From Nitrospinota bacterium (GTDB taxonomy: Bacteria > Nitrospinota_A > UBA7883): a stretch of 32,272 nt of DNA. A program made the translations under genes and the position numbers. The notes beneath the pieces were generated by a model. That model was given only the letters and a program-made list of their open reading frames with translations. It did not search any database and was not told the DNA's origin. The DNA lies in assembly GCA_016207925.1 (NCBI GenBank), contig JACQZB010000072.1, positions 1-32,272 of the forward strand, read 5' to 3'. Shown here in pieces: positions 8,014-16,510 of the stretch (position 1 is its first letter; every line of letters begins with the position of its first letter).

Positions 8014-10674
8014 ATGGAGCGTAGCGCGGAAAAAGGTTTGACCGGGGCGGAAATCCGCCGCGGATTCATTGAATATTTTGTTTCCAAAGGGCACACAAGC
8101 GTCAAAAGCGCGCCCTTGGTCCCGGCGAACGACGCCACGCTGCTGTTCACCAACGCGGGCATGGTGCAGTTCAAGGACGTGTTCACCGGGCAGGAGAAGC
8201 GCTCCTACAGCCGCGCCGCCTCCAGCCAAAAGTGCCTGCGCGTATCCGGCAAGCACAACGACCTGGAAACCGTGGGCCGCACCGCGCTCCACCACACCTT
8301 TTTCGAAATGCTCGGCAACTTTTCCTTCGGCGACTATTTCAAGCGCGAGGCCATCGAGTACGCCTGGGAGTTCGTCACCGTCCGCATGGGCCTGCCGCCG
8401 GAGAAACTGTGGATCACCGTGTTCCGCGAGGACGACGAAGCGGCGGCCATGTGGGAGAAGAATATCGGCCTCCCCGCCGGACGGATCATGCGGCTCGGAG
8501 AGAAGGACAACTTCTGGTCCATGGGCGACACTGGCCCCTGCGGTCCCTGTTCGGAAATCCACATTGACCGCGGCGCGCATTACGCCTGCCCCAATCCCAA
8601 TTGCGGCCCGGACTGCGACTGCGACCGCTTCCTGGAAATCTGGAACCTGGTGTTCATGCAGTTCAACCGGGACGCTTCCGGCAAAATGACGCCGCTGCCC
8701 AACCCCAGCATAGACACCGGCATGGGGCTGGAGCGCCTGGCCTCCGTCGTCCAGGGCGTGGAAACCAATTTCGACACGGATTTGATCCTGCCCGTCATTC
8801 GCAACATGGAGCGCCTCACCGGCTCGGTGTATGGCAATGATCCCGAAACCGATGTCTCCTTCCGCGTCATCGGCGACCACATCCGCGCGCTGGCGTTTCT
8901 CATCGCCGACGGCGTGACGCCATCCAACATGGGCCGGGGCTATGTGCTTCGCCGCGTGCTGCGCCGCGCGCTGCGCCATGGGCGGATGCTGGGCGTCACG
9001 GAGCCGTTCGCCCACCGGCTGGTGGACACCGTGGCCGCCGTGATGAAGGACACTTACCCTGAAGTGACGGAGGCGTTGCCGGTGATCCGTGGCGTGACGC
9101 TGGCGGAGGAGCGCGGATTTTCCGCCACGCTGGAAAACGGCATGAAGCTGATCGGCGAGATGATCGAACAGGCCAAGGCCAAGGGCGAGTCCGTAATCAG
9201 CGGGGCGGAGGCGTTCCGCCTGTACGACACCTATGGCTTTCCGCTGGATTTGGCGAATGACATCGCAAGCGACGCGGGGATGCGCCTCGACATGGAAGGG
9301 TACAACACCCACATGGAGCAGCAGCGCCAGGAAGCGCGCAAGTCATGGAAGGGCGGCGCCAAACAGGTGGCCGCGGTGTACACCCAGGGCGCGCCCACGC
9401 GCTTTACCGGCTACGATGAGGAGGCGACGGACACCAACATCGCCGCCATCATCGTCAATGGCGCCCCGGTCACGGAGGCGGGCGAGGGGACCGAGGCGGA
9501 GATCATGCTGGAGGCCACTCCCTGCTACGCCGAATCCGGCGGGCAGGTGGGCGACACGGGCCGGATCGCAAGCGACCGCATGACCGCGAGAATTCTGGAC
9601 GTCACCAAGCCGGACGGAGAGCGATGGGTTCATAAAGTCAAAATCACCGGCGGAACGGCGCGGGTGGGGGACAAGGTCCGCGCCGGGGCGGATCACGCCC
9701 GGCGCGCCGCCATCCGCCGGAACCATTCCGCCACGCACCTGCTGCACGCCGCGTTGCGCGAGACGTTGGGGCTGCACGTCAAGCAGGCAGGATCGCTGGT
9801 GGCGCCGGACCGCTTGCGCTTCGATTACACCCACTTCGCCGCGCCCGATTCCGCCGATCTTGAAAAAATAGAGCGCATCGTCAACGAAAAGATCATGGCG
9901 AACCTCGCCGTCGCCACGCAAGTGCGGGGCATGGACGAGGCGGTGCAGTCCGGCGCCATGGCGCTGTTCGGCGAAAAGTACGGCGACAAGGTGCGCGTGG
10001 TGAGCATGGGGGACTTTTCCATGGAGTTGTGCGGCGGCACGCACGCGCGCGCCACGGGCGACATCGGCCTGTTCCTGATCGTCTCTGAAGGCGGTGTGGC
10101 GGCGGGTGTGCGGCGGATCGAGGCGGTCACCGGCGAGGGCGCGCTGGAGGCCGTCATGGCGCGCCGGGGCGAACTGCTGGCGGTGGCCGAGGCGCTAAAA
10201 AGCCCGCCGGTGGAACTGCCGGAGAAAACGCGCAAGCTGGCCGAACGCGCCCGCGACCTGGAAAAGGAAATAAAGAAGCTCAAGGAAAAGCTCGCCGGCG
10301 GCGGCGCCAGCGGCGCCGTGGAGCCGCGCGCGCGCGGCAAGGTGGGGGAGATCACCGTACTGGCCTACGACCTTGGCGAAGAGGACGCCGAATACGTCCG
10401 CACCTTCGTGGACAATGCCCGCAACCGCGAAAAGTCCACCGTCATCGTGGCCGGGTCGCGCGCGGAGGGCAAGGCGGTGCTGGCCGCCGGGGTGACGAAG
10501 GACATCACCAACGCCATCAAGGCGGGCGCCGTCATCAAGGAAACCGCCGCGATGGTGGGCGGCGGCGGCGGCGGGCGGCCCGACTTCGCCCAGGCCGGCG
10601 GCAAGGACCCCGGCAAGTTGGGCGAGGCGCTGGACGCGGTGGTGTCCATCGTCGAAAAGCTGGCGAAGGGATAG
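8014..10674 (+). CDS. alaS: Alanyl-tRNA synthetase
   Basis: AlaS charges tRNA-Ala with alanine and edits mischarged Ser and Gly. The 886-residue length matches the family's usual 870-890. The N-terminal class II core begins GAEIRRGFIEYFVSKGH, with motif 1-2 sequence LLFTNAGMVQFKDVF. The editing domain has zinc-ligand signatures HSATHLLHAAL and CGGTHARATGDIG. A coiled coil (LEKEIKKLKEKL) follows, then the C-terminal DHHA1 domain with its glycine-rich GGGGGGRPDFAQAGG. I start at ATG 8014, just after a good promoter, rather than at the track start 7876, which lies inside the CpXC gene. It heads a four-gene plus-strand run. Confidence 0.97.
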   Translation: MERSAEKGLTGAEIRRGFIEYFVSKGHTSVKSAPLVPANDATLLFTNAGMVQFKDVFTGQEKRSYSRAASSQKCLRVSGKHNDLETVGRTALHHTFFEMLGNFSFGDYFKREAIEYAWEFVTVRMGLPPEKLWITVFREDDEAAAMWEKNIGLPAGRIMRLGEKDNFWSMGDTGPCGPCSEIHIDRGAHYACPNPNCGPDCDCDRFLEIWNLVFMQFNRDASGKMTPLPNPSIDTGMGLERLASVVQGVETNFDTDLILPVIRNMERLTGSVYGNDPETDVSFRVIGDHIRALAFLIADGVTPSNMGRGYVLRRVLRRALRHGRMLGVTEPFAHRLVDTVAAVMKDTYPEVTEALPVIRGVTLAEERGFSATLENGMKLIGEMIEQAKAKGESVISGAEAFRLYDTYGFPLDLANDIASDAGMRLDMEGYNTHMEQQRQEARKSWKGGAKQVAAVYTQGAPTRFTGYDEEATDTNIAAIIVNGAPVTEAGEGTEAEIMLEATPCYAESGGQVGDTGRIASDRMTARILDVTKPDGERWVHKVKITGGTARVGDKVRAGADHARRAAIRRNHSATHLLHAALRETLGLHVKQAGSLVAPDRLRFDYTHFAAPDSADLEKIERIVNEKIMANLAVATQVRGMDEAVQSGAMALFGEKYGDKVRVVSMGDFSMELCGGTHARATGDIGLFLIVSEGGVAAGVRRIEAVTGEGALEAVMARRGELLAVAEALKSPPVELPEKTRKLAERARDLEKEIKKLKEKLAGGGASGAVEPRARGKVGEITVLAYDLGEEDAEYVRTFVDNARNREKSTVIVAGSRAEGKAVLAAGVTKDITNAIKAGAVIKETAAMVGGGGGGRPDFAQAGGKDPGKLGEALDAVVSIVEKLAKG

Positions 10675-10692
10675 CCGCGCGGGCGGCGCGCC

Positions 10693-11463
10693 ATGAACAC
10701 GCTGATCATTTTCGCCCGCGCCCCCATCCGGGGCCAGGTGAAAACGCGGCTCATGGCGGACACGCCGCTGGACGAATCGCAAATCCTGGCGCTGTACGGG
10801 GCGTTCCTCAAGGACACCTTGCTGCTCGCCGCTCGCACGGCGGCGCATTCCATCGCCGTCCACTTCACGCCGCCGGACGCCGAAGCGTTGATGCGCGAAA
10901 CCGCCGCCTCGCTTGGTATGGGCGCGCGCAACGAGCGGCGGTTCACCTACACCCCGCAACAGGGAGAAACCTTCACCGCGCGCGTGAGCGCCGCGTTCCG
11001 GCACGAGGCGCGCATGGGCGGCCAGTGGCTGGTGATGATCGGCTCCGACGCGCCCTTGATGCGTCCGGAAGTGATTGACGAGGCGTTCACCTTCGTCCAC
11101 GGCAATACCGGCATGGCGTTGGGGCCAAGCGGCGAGGGCGGGGTGTACCTGATTGGGCTGCCCGCCGGGGCGCCGATGGATTTTACGGGAGTCTTCACTC
11201 AAGGTTCGGAGTTGGAGAACCTGTATCAAATCGCCCGTTCGATGAACATGCCGCTGCGAATACTGCCCGAAACGCTGGATGTGGACGTGGGCGCCGATCT
11301 GGTTTGGCTCATCGGCTTGGCGCGCGCGCTGGAGTACGAGCGCAAGTTCACGGAAAACGCCTGCCCCGTTTACACCAGCAAGACGCTGGCGGAGTTGAAA
11401 CTGCGCGTGGGCCGCGCGGCGGACGCCACGCGCGGCAAGGTGGTGGAGATCGGCGATGAATAA
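10693..11463 (+). CDS. DUF2064 / TIGR04282-type glycosyltransferase-like protein
   Basis: The 256-residue protein opens with [20 protein letters not shown], the nucleotide-sugar-binding signature of the DUF2064 (GT-A fold) family. Later it has IGSDAPLM, matching the conserved SD motif, and [13 protein letters not shown], matching the family's (S/G)DGGYxLIGL. Members have been linked to arsenosugar biosynthesis in some cyanobacteria, but many others occur with no such context. There is no arsenic gene nearby, so the substrate is unknown. It lies 18 nt after alaS and overlaps queC by 8 nt. Confidence 0.8.
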   Translation: MNTLIIFARAPIRGQVKTRLMADTPLDESQILALYGAFLKDTLLLAARTAAHSIAVHFTPPDAEALMRETAASLGMGARNERRFTYTPQQGETFTARVSAAFRHEARMGGQWLVMIGSDAPLMRPEVIDEAFTFVHGNTGMALGPSGEGGVYLIGLPAGAPMDFTGVFTQGSELENLYQIARSMNMPLRILPETLDVDVGADLVWLIGLARALEYERKFTENACPVYTSKTLAELKLRVGRAADATRGKVVEIGDE

Positions 11464-12154
11464 ACAACGCGCCGTGGGGCTGCTCTCCGGCGGGCCGGAC
11501 TCCGCCGCCACGTTGGCCATCGCCCTGCGCGAAGGGTACGACGTTCACGCGCTTTCCTTCGACTATGGCCAGCGCCACCGCATCGAACTGAACCGCGCCG
11601 CGCAGATCGCCCGTTTGCTGGGCGTAGCGTCGCATAAGGTCATCGTATTCGATCTGCGCGCCATCGGCGGCTCCGCGCTGACTTCGGATATCGCCGTACC
11701 CAAGGCCGATCCCGCCGCGCCGGTAGGCGTGGGGATACCGGTCACCTACGTTCCCGCCCGCAACACCATTTTCCTCTCCCTCGCGCTGGCTTACGCCGAA
11801 ACGTTGGGCGCGGCGCATATCTTCATCGGCGTCAACGCGCTGGACTACTCCGGCTATCCCGACTGCCGCCCTGAATACATCGCCGCGTATGAGCGCATGG
11901 CGAACCTGGCCATCAAGGAGGCGGTGGAAGGAAGGCTCGCCATCCGCATCCACACGCCGCTGATCGGCATGACGAAAAAGGAGATCATCCAGTCCGGCGC
12001 GCGGCTGGGGGTGGACTTCTCCATGACCCTGTCCTGCTATGACCCCGCGCCCAATGGCGCTCCCTGCGGACAGTGCGACAGTTGCCGTCTGCGCGCCAGG
12101 GGATTCGAGGAAGCGGGTCTCAATGATCCCGCATCTCAAGGAGGATCACGATGA
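11456..12154 (+). CDS. queC: 7-cyano-7-deazaguanine synthase
   Basis: QueC converts 7-carboxy-7-deazaguanine to preQ0 with ATP and ammonia, in the queuosine tRNA-modification pathway. The 232-residue protein has the PP-loop [16 protein letters not shown] near its start and [11 protein letters not shown] shortly after. Near the end is the family's zinc site, in which [12 protein letters not shown] and the following Cys supply four cysteines. Most QueC proteins have Leu or Met after SGG; this one has Pro, as in TilS-type PP-loops, but overall motif order is that of QueC. It overlaps the upstream gene by 8 nt and the downstream gene by 4 nt. No queD, queE or queF lies in the window. Confidence 0.92.
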   Translation: MNKQRAVGLLSGGPDSAATLAIALREGYDVHALSFDYGQRHRIELNRAAQIARLLGVASHKVIVFDLRAIGGSALTSDIAVPKADPAAPVGVGIPVTYVPARNTIFLSLALAYAETLGAAHIFIGVNALDYSGYPDCRPEYIAAYERMANLAIKEAVEGRLAIRIHTPLIGMTKKEIIQSGARLGVDFSMTLSCYDPAPNGAPCGQCDSCRLRARGFEEAGLNDPASQGGSR

Positions 12155-12588
12155 ATCCATGGCCCCGGCAGTACGATGTCCGCAAGGTCCACATGGGCCG
12201 CGCCTCCGAGGGCGCGGACCTGCTCAACATGCTCAACGAAGTTTGCCGCGAGCGGGAAATCCGGGCTGGCGCGGTGTCGCTGGTGGGCGCCGTGTCCTGC
12301 GCCGTGTTGATGTACTACCGGCAGGAGACAAAACGCTACGAAACGCTGCCGGAAATTACGCAGGGGATGGAGATCATCGCGGGGACGGGCAACGTGTCGT
12401 TGAAGGACGGCGCGCCGTTTGTCCACCTGCACCTTTTGCTGGCCGATGAGCAGGGGCAAACGGTGGCGGGGCATCTGGCGGAAGGGACGATTGTATTCGC
12501 TTGCGAGTACACCATCACGGAGTTGGACGGCCCCGCGCTGGAACGCGCCCACGACGGGGATACCGGACTGTACCTGTGGCGCGGGTAA
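12151..12588 (+). CDS. PPC-domain (DUF296) protein
   Basis: The 145-residue protein matches the Plant and Prokaryote Conserved domain over nearly its whole length. Recognisable segments are [18 protein letters not shown], which carries the His pair typical of the family, and [19 protein letters not shown]. In bacteria it is a small trimeric protein often called a DNA-binding protein, but no DNA-contacting AT-hook is present here, so the function is open. The start ATG overlaps the queC stop (ATGA) and has a strong AAGGAGG 7 nt upstream, which suggests it is translated at a higher level than its neighbours. Confidence 0.85.
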   Translation: MNPWPRQYDVRKVHMGRASEGADLLNMLNEVCREREIRAGAVSLVGAVSCAVLMYYRQETKRYETLPEITQGMEIIAGTGNVSLKDGAPFVHLHLLLADEQGQTVAGHLAEGTIVFACEYTITELDGPALERAHDGDTGLYLWRG

Positions 12589-12592
12589 CGTG

Positions 12593-12616
12593 CCGCCAGT
12601 CAGGCGGGAGAGTTTT
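12593..12616 (+). terminator. Weak terminator-like hairpin after the alaS-queC run
   Basis: CCGCC-agtca-GGCGG begins 4 nt after the PPC gene stop and is followed by a short TTTT tract. The stem is only five pairs, all G-C, so termination efficiency is doubtful. Confidence 0.3.
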
Positions 12617-12647
12617 GCATTTGTACGTGGACTGCGTGTCAAGGTTT

Positions 12648-12690
12648 CTCCCCTTGAGGGAGATGGTGGCCGAAGGCAGGGTGAGGGGGA
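12648..12690. repeat. REP-like palindromic repeat, copy 1
   Basis: CTCCCCTTGAGGGAG forms a five-pair hairpin followed by ATGGTGGCCGAAGGCAGG and a G-rich tail. A related copy, CTCCCCTCGCGGGGGATGGTG, sits at 13025 on the same strand, on the other side of fmdB. The two cores share 18 of 21 bases, and one of the differences is a stem-preserving change. The pattern resembles the short intergenic hairpin repeats common in bacterial genomes. Confidence 0.5.
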
Positions 12691-12703
12691 TAGGGAAAAT
12701 TCG

Positions 12704-12997
12704 TCACTCCGCGGCGGCTTTGACTTCCTTTTTCGTTTCTTTTTTCGTTTCCGCCGGGGTTGACGCGCTTTCGGTGGAGGCGGGCGCTTTTTTCTCTTCC
12801 TTGCCGGTTTTGGGCTTGGCGTAGTCGGTTTTGTACCAGCCGGTGCCTTTTAAGTGGAAGGCGTTGTTCGACATCAGCTTCTTAACCTTGCCGCCGCACT
12901 TGCCCTCCGTATGGCGGGTCAAGGGCTTGTCGCTGATCTTCTGCGTCACCTCGAACTTCTGGCGGCACTTTTCGCAAACGTATTCGTAAATCGGCAT
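12704..12997 (-). CDS. FmdB/CxxC-CxxC-type zinc-ribbon regulatory protein
   Basis: The 97-residue protein begins MPIYEYVCEKCRQKFEV, the unmistakable FmdB-family start with its first CxxC knuckle. The second knuckle, normally CPxCGG, reads EGKCGGKVKKLMS here, so one of the four cysteines is missing; the nearby His (TRHTEGKC) might substitute. The family's FHLKGTGWYKTDY follows. The C-terminal 35 residues are a Lys/Glu/Ala/Thr-rich disordered tail, common in this family. FmdB proteins are named after a putative regulator of formamidase/amidase genes, but the general role is unknown. It has its own sigma-70 promoter (13047-13075). Confidence 0.85.
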   Translation of the reverse strand: MPIYEYVCEKCRQKFEVTQKISDKPLTRHTEGKCGGKVKKLMSNNAFHLKGTGWYKTDYAKPKTGKEEKKAPASTESASTPAETKKETKKEVKAAAE

Positions 12998-13024
12998 ATC
13001 CAGTAACTCCAGTTACCCACACCA

Positions 13025-13045
13025 CTCCCCTCGCGGGGGATGGTG
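13025..13045. repeat. REP-like palindromic repeat, copy 2 (fmdB leader)
   Basis: CTCCCCTCGCGGGGGATGGTG matches 18 of 21 bases of the hairpin core at 12648-12668. It lies immediately downstream of the fmdB -10 element, so on the minus strand it falls at the transcription start and in the fmdB leader. Confidence 0.45.
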
Positions 13046-13046
13046 A

Positions 13047-13075
13047 TATATAGAACCGCCGCCGCGCCCTGTCAA
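13047..13075 (-). promoter_or_regulatory. Sigma-70 promoter of fmdB
   Basis: On the minus strand TTGACA (13075-13070), 17 nt, then TATATA (13052-13047) is close to consensus. Start of transcription would be near 13040, about 43 nt before ATG 12997. It sits just after the ilvE stop. Confidence 0.75.
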
Positions 13076-13082
13076 GCCCGGC

Positions 13083-14006
13083 CTACACCACCGTAAGCCA
13101 GTGGGCGTATTTCGGGTCGCGCCCGTTGATGGCGTCGAAAAACGCCGTCTGCAACTTCTTCGTCACCGGCCCGATGCCGCCGGTCCCGATCTGACGGTCG
13201 TCCAGCGAGCGGATCGGCGTCAACTCCGCCGCCGTGCCGGTGAAAAACGCTTCGTCGGCGGTGTACAGCTCGTCCCGGCTGAAATACTGCTCCGTCACCA
13301 ACAAGCCCTGATCGTTGGCCAGGGTGATGATGGAGTCGCGCGTGATGCCTTCCAGCACCGAGGTCAACGGCGGCGTCTTGAGCCTGCCGCGGCGCACGAT
13401 GAAAATATTCTCGCCGGAGCCTTCGGCCACGTTGCCCTGCGGATCCAGCAGCAGCGCCTCGTCGTAGCCGGCCTTGACCGCCTCCACCTTGGCCAGGATC
13501 GAGTTCACATACGCCCCGCAGATCTTGGCCTTGGTCATGAAGATGTTCTGGTGATGCCGCGCGAAGCTGGAGGTCTTGATCCGGATGCCCTTGGACAGCG
13601 CCTCCTCGCCCAGGTACGCGCCCCACGGCCACACGGCGATGGCCACCCGCACCTTGGCGCCGATAGGGTTCACCCCCCGCCGGTTGTCGCCCAAAAACAC
13701 GAGGGGGCGGATGTAGCACTCCTTCATATTGTTGGCTCGGATCGTCTCCACCACGGCGGCGTTGATCCGCTCCTCGGTGAAGGGGATTTCGATCCCCACG
13801 ATCTTGGCGGAGTCGAACAGCCGCCGCGTATGCTCCCGCAGACGGAACACCGCGGATCCTTTGGCGGAGGTGTTGTAGCAGCGGACGCCCTCGAACACCC
13901 CCAGCCCGTAATGCAGCGTGTGGGTGAGCACATGGACGTTGGCCTGATCCCAATCCACCAGGTGGCCATCCATCCATATTTTTTCCGACCGGGGCGCTTC
14001 GCTCAT
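13083..14006 (-). CDS. ilvE: Branched-chain amino acid aminotransferase
   Basis: IlvE is a PLP enzyme that transfers amino groups between glutamate and the 2-oxoacids of Ile, Leu and Val. The 307-residue length is typical. Family motifs include [20 protein letters not shown] at the N terminus, [13 protein letters not shown], the PLP-lysine helix region containing [11 protein letters not shown], and [10 protein letters not shown]. These match the class IV subgroup of IlvE rather than D-amino acid transaminase or PabC. Start ATG 14006 has GGAAGG upstream, so the 30-residue extension in the track is rejected. It is transcribed from its own promoter, divergently from the AT-rich island, and marks the left edge of core DNA there. 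Confidence 0.93.
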   Translation of the reverse strand: MSEAPRSEKIWMDGHLVDWDQANVHVLTHTLHYGLGVFEGVRCYNTSAKGSAVFRLREHTRRLFDSAKIVGIEIPFTEERINAAVVETIRANNMKECYIRPLVFLGDNRRGVNPIGAKVRVAIAVWPWGAYLGEEALSKGIRIKTSSFARHHQNIFMTKAKICGAYVNSILAKVEAVKAGYDEALLLDPQGNVAEGSGENIFIVRRGRLKTPPLTSVLEGITRDSIITLANDQGLLVTEQYFSRDELYTADEAFFTGTAAELTPIRSLDDRQIGTGGIGPVTKKLQTAFFDAINGRDPKYAHWLTVV

Positions 14007-14045
14007 ACTGCCTTCCTTATTGTAAACGTTTGAACCGGAAGGCCC

Positions 14046-14075
14046 ATTTTCGTGGATAGCCGAGGGAGTTGTCAA
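14046..14075 (-). promoter_or_regulatory. Sigma-70 promoter of ilvE
   Basis: TTGACA (14075-14070), 18 nt, GAAAAT (14051-14046) on the minus strand. The -35 is perfect and the -10 matches 4/6, giving a leader of about 30-35 nt. Confidence 0.5.
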
Positions 14076-14103
14076 GGAAGTGAAAATCCTTATCAAGAAA
14101 ATT

Positions 14104-14132
14104 CTGAAAACACAACGTTAGTTTCATATAAT
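14104..14132 (+). promoter_or_regulatory. Promoter of the AT-rich island operon
   Basis: A perfect TATAAT (14127-14132) lies 17 nt after CTGAAA (4/6 match to -35). Transcription would start near 14139, about 33 nt before the first gene. It drives away from the ilvE promoter. Confidence 0.5.
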
Positions 14133-14171
14133 GTGGTATCCAAATTTCACGTCGCATAGTTATAGGTTTTC

Positions 14172-15092
14172 ATGGGTGATTTTCTAAAAGCGGCATACAG
14201 AGTTCTATCAGAAGCTGCCACATCGATGCATCCTCAAGATATCGTACTTGTCGCTAAAAGAGAGGGGATACTAGTTTCGAAAGGTAAAACCCCCGGACAA
14301 ACAATGAAATCTAAACTCTCAACAGATATTTTAAGAAAAAGAGATAAATCACTTTTTATTCGAACGGAAGCAGGCCATTTTGGTTTAAGAGCATGGCTCG
14401 ATACAAAACATAGCAGAGAATATCCTCATCCCGCAATTGATTCAAGTGTTAAGGAGTATCATGCTCCGCGATATAAAAAATCGCTGCTCTCCGAAGATAT
14501 ACTTGCATTTGATCGTAACTTGCTAAAGAATCACATTGATTATGCGGGTAGCATTGCACATGGCAGGAATTTGAGAAATTTATTTAACATTTGCCAACCC
14601 GTGGAACGGGCAGAAGCTGAACGAAATAAAAGTATTATTCAGTTGGTGTCATTATTTGTGGTCAGATATCGACACCACTACATCACCTATAAAAGGAGCA
14701 AGCGACTTCCAGAAAACAGGCTTCACGGAACATATTCTATCGGTTTTGGCGGCCATCTAAATCCCGGAGATATTCCCGTTCTACTCCAAATAGAAAATGA
14801 TAGTGATGCTGTAACGTACTTGCGTAGAGAATTGAGTGAAGAATTGATATTAGAGGATCCGCTAAGGTTTCAGTATATTGGGTTGCTGTATGATGACAGC
14901 AGAGATGTTAGCACTCAGCATTTAGGAATCCTGTATTTGGTCGATATTGCCAATCATAATTTTGAGATTGGCGAACGAGGGTTCCTCATTGACGCCAAGC
15001 TGGAAAATTTGCAGACAATCCAGGCAAGGCATCTTGATTTCGAGAATTGGTCACAGATTATTATTCGCTATCTAGTTGACTCGCATGACTGA
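14172..15092 (+). CDS. HARE-HTH domain fused to a Nudix (COG4112-like) domain
   Basis: The 306-residue protein has two parts. Residues about 1-75 resemble the HARE-HTH winged helix (AAYRVLSEAATSMHPQDIV, then KLSTDILRK and FIRTEAGHFGLR). That domain is proposed in the literature to read modified or methylated DNA and is found with restriction and chromatin proteins. Residues about 170-300 resemble a Nudix hydrolase of the COG4112 type: GFGGHLNPGD then RRELSEELIL, which keeps the metal-binding REUxEE core. The spacing from the Gly to the REUxEE is longer than the standard Nudix box, and the final Gly is Ile. The fusion is first in a tight AT-rich operon with a Dam methyltransferase. A DNA-modification-linked nucleotide hydrolase is inference. 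Confidence 0.65.
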   Translation: MGDFLKAAYRVLSEAATSMHPQDIVLVAKREGILVSKGKTPGQTMKSKLSTDILRKRDKSLFIRTEAGHFGLRAWLDTKHSREYPHPAIDSSVKEYHAPRYKKSLLSEDILAFDRNLLKNHIDYAGSIAHGRNLRNLFNICQPVERAEAERNKSIIQLVSLFVVRYRHHYITYKRSKRLPENRLHGTYSIGFGGHLNPGDIPVLLQIENDSDAVTYLRRELSEELILEDPLRFQYIGLLYDDSRDVSTQHLGILYLVDIANHNFEIGERGFLIDAKLENLQTIQARHLDFENWSQIIIRYLVDSHD

Positions 15093-15933
15093 AAAATTAT
15101 TCCACTGGCTTGCCAATTTTCTTTGGGCTAGAGCCGCAAAGTGTGTGAACTCTGTGTTAAGAGAAAACCGTTATAACACGAATATGGTGTGGTCTGAAAA
15201 ACGAATTATCATTTTCCAAATGCTTTTGCTAATTCTAATTGTCCCTGCGTTCATGTCATATTTCCGTTTTGGCGGTGAATATCAATACGTTACGACATTT
15301 GTCATGGCTAGTATCTTATGCTGGTTATGGTATGTTTCGCTGCGTAAATTCTGGAGAGTCGGCTTGGCAGTTGCGGATGTAAACATCAAGTCAGGGCTAG
15401 ATTATGGTAAATCGCTATCTTTGTGCAAGAACTCGCTATGTTTTCTTGGACTTGGCGCATCAAAACTAACGGACTTGCCAGAATTTGCTGAAGCGCTGAA
15501 GCGATGCAACAGAGATGATGAGGTTCGAATTAAATTTCTAATAGTGCGTCCCAATAATCAGCAACTCGCTACCGCCGCCCGCAAATATAAAATTAGTGAG
15601 AAGATGTATGAGGGAAAAGTTGAAGGATCAATAAAAAAATTGGCAGAACAAAAAAAGAGGCATGGAATTAACCTTCAAGTAAAGTATTATTCCAGTGAAA
15701 AATCCAAAGATTACCCTATTTTCAGAATGATGTTTATCGATGATCAGCTATGCTTGCTGAGCTATAACGTTTTTGGTGAGGGTGATGGGTCGCAGTTACC
15801 GCAATTATGCATAAATAAGGGAGCCAGCGATAGGGATACGGATTCATTTTATTACCCCATGAAGCTTTATTTTGACAAGCTTTGGAGTGATCCAAGTAGC
15901 GAAGAAATTGACTATGAAAAATGCTCTGAGTGA
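15085..15933 (+). CDS. Two-helix membrane protein with PLD-like (DUF5919-type) cytosolic domain
   Basis: The track uses a TTG start; ATG 15085, which overlaps the preceding stop by 8 nt, is better and gives 282 residues. Two membrane helices are clear, IIIFQMLLLILIVPAFMSYF (near 43-62) and YVTTFVMASILCWLWYVSL (near 70-88), with a short loop between. The soluble C-terminal part has SLCFLGLGASKL, a VRIKFLIVRPN strand and DYPIFRMMFIDDQLCLLSYNV. That order recalls degenerate phospholipase D-like domains such as DUF5919, but no HxK catalytic motif is present. The assignment is tentative. A membrane-anchored sensor or effector in the operon is plausible. Confidence 0.5.
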   Translation: MTEKLFHWLANFLWARAAKCVNSVLRENRYNTNMVWSEKRIIIFQMLLLILIVPAFMSYFRFGGEYQYVTTFVMASILCWLWYVSLRKFWRVGLAVADVNIKSGLDYGKSLSLCKNSLCFLGLGASKLTDLPEFAEALKRCNRDDEVRIKFLIVRPNNQQLATAARKYKISEKMYEGKVEGSIKKLAEQKKRHGINLQVKYYSSEKSKDYPIFRMMFIDDQLCLLSYNVFGEGDGSQLPQLCINKGASDRDTDSFYYPMKLYFDKLWSDPSSEEIDYEKCSE

Positions 15934-16510
15934 TCGACACAGCTTACACCCCAACGGTGCAGTTCATGGCCGATTTCAGCCACTACATAACGAACACACT
16001 AAATATATCATGGGGGCCCTTGAGCGGTGTCGCACACTATGGATTGGTTTAGCGCGGCATAACATAAGAGATAGTATTTCATGTGCTTCAGCTAAACACA
16101 GAGAGGAAAAGATTTCAAATCCTTTGAGCTTCATTGAAAGGTATTTGATAATTGAAGCTGTGCTGTTAAGCGAGGGCATTCACCACGATAGATTCAGAAT
16201 CGTTCCTTTCCCCATAGATGAACCAGATCTAATGATTGACTATATCCCTGTGGATACGGTCTGTTTTACAACAATAGTTGATGACTGGAATCGTCTGAAA
16301 ATTGACTCTTTACGTAAGCATGGTTTTAATGTGGAAAGTCTATGGGAAAATCTTTCTCATGTCTGTTCAGGGAAAAGAATCAGAGAATATATTTTAAAAG
16401 ATGATCTCATTTGGCAGACACTCGTGCATCCTGAGGCTGCAAAAATGATAGTTCAGTATAACCTCCGTCAACGGCTCATTGATCTCAGCAAAGATGGAAA
16501 TGTTTTGTGA
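15914..16510 (+). CDS. NadM-like nicotinamide-nucleotide adenylyltransferase family protein
   Basis: ATG 15914 gives 198 residues and overlaps the previous gene by 20 nt. The N terminus GAVHGRFQPLHNEHTKYI is the nucleotidyltransferase alpha/beta-phosphodiesterase motif of the NadM type (GRFQPxHxGH), here with HNEH in place of HxGH. Near the C terminus VCSGKRIREYIL matches the second nucleotide-binding motif (SGTxIR). Archaeal-type NadM joins ATP with nicotinamide mononucleotide to make NAD. With the Gly of HxGH changed, substrate could differ. Its neighbour carries a Nudix domain, and NadM and Nudix domains are fused in some known bacterial NAD enzymes, so a link to NAD or a related nucleotide is a reasonable inference. 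Confidence 0.7.
   Translation: MKNALSDRHSLHPNGAVHGRFQPLHNEHTKYIMGALERCRTLWIGLARHNIRDSISCASAKHREEKISNPLSFIERYLIIEAVLLSEGIHHDRFRIVPFPIDEPDLMIDYIPVDTVCFTTIVDDWNRLKIDSLRKHGFNVESLWENLSHVCSGKRIREYILKDDLIWQTLVHPEAAKMIVQYNLRQRLIDLSKDGNVL

Noticed and set aside
7936-9312. 458-residue minus-strand ORF opposite alaS
   Set aside because: Antisense shadow of alaS, with no motif.
10195-11520. 441-residue minus-strand ORF opposite alaS end and DUF2064 gene
   Set aside because: Antisense shadow spanning two genes, atypical composition.
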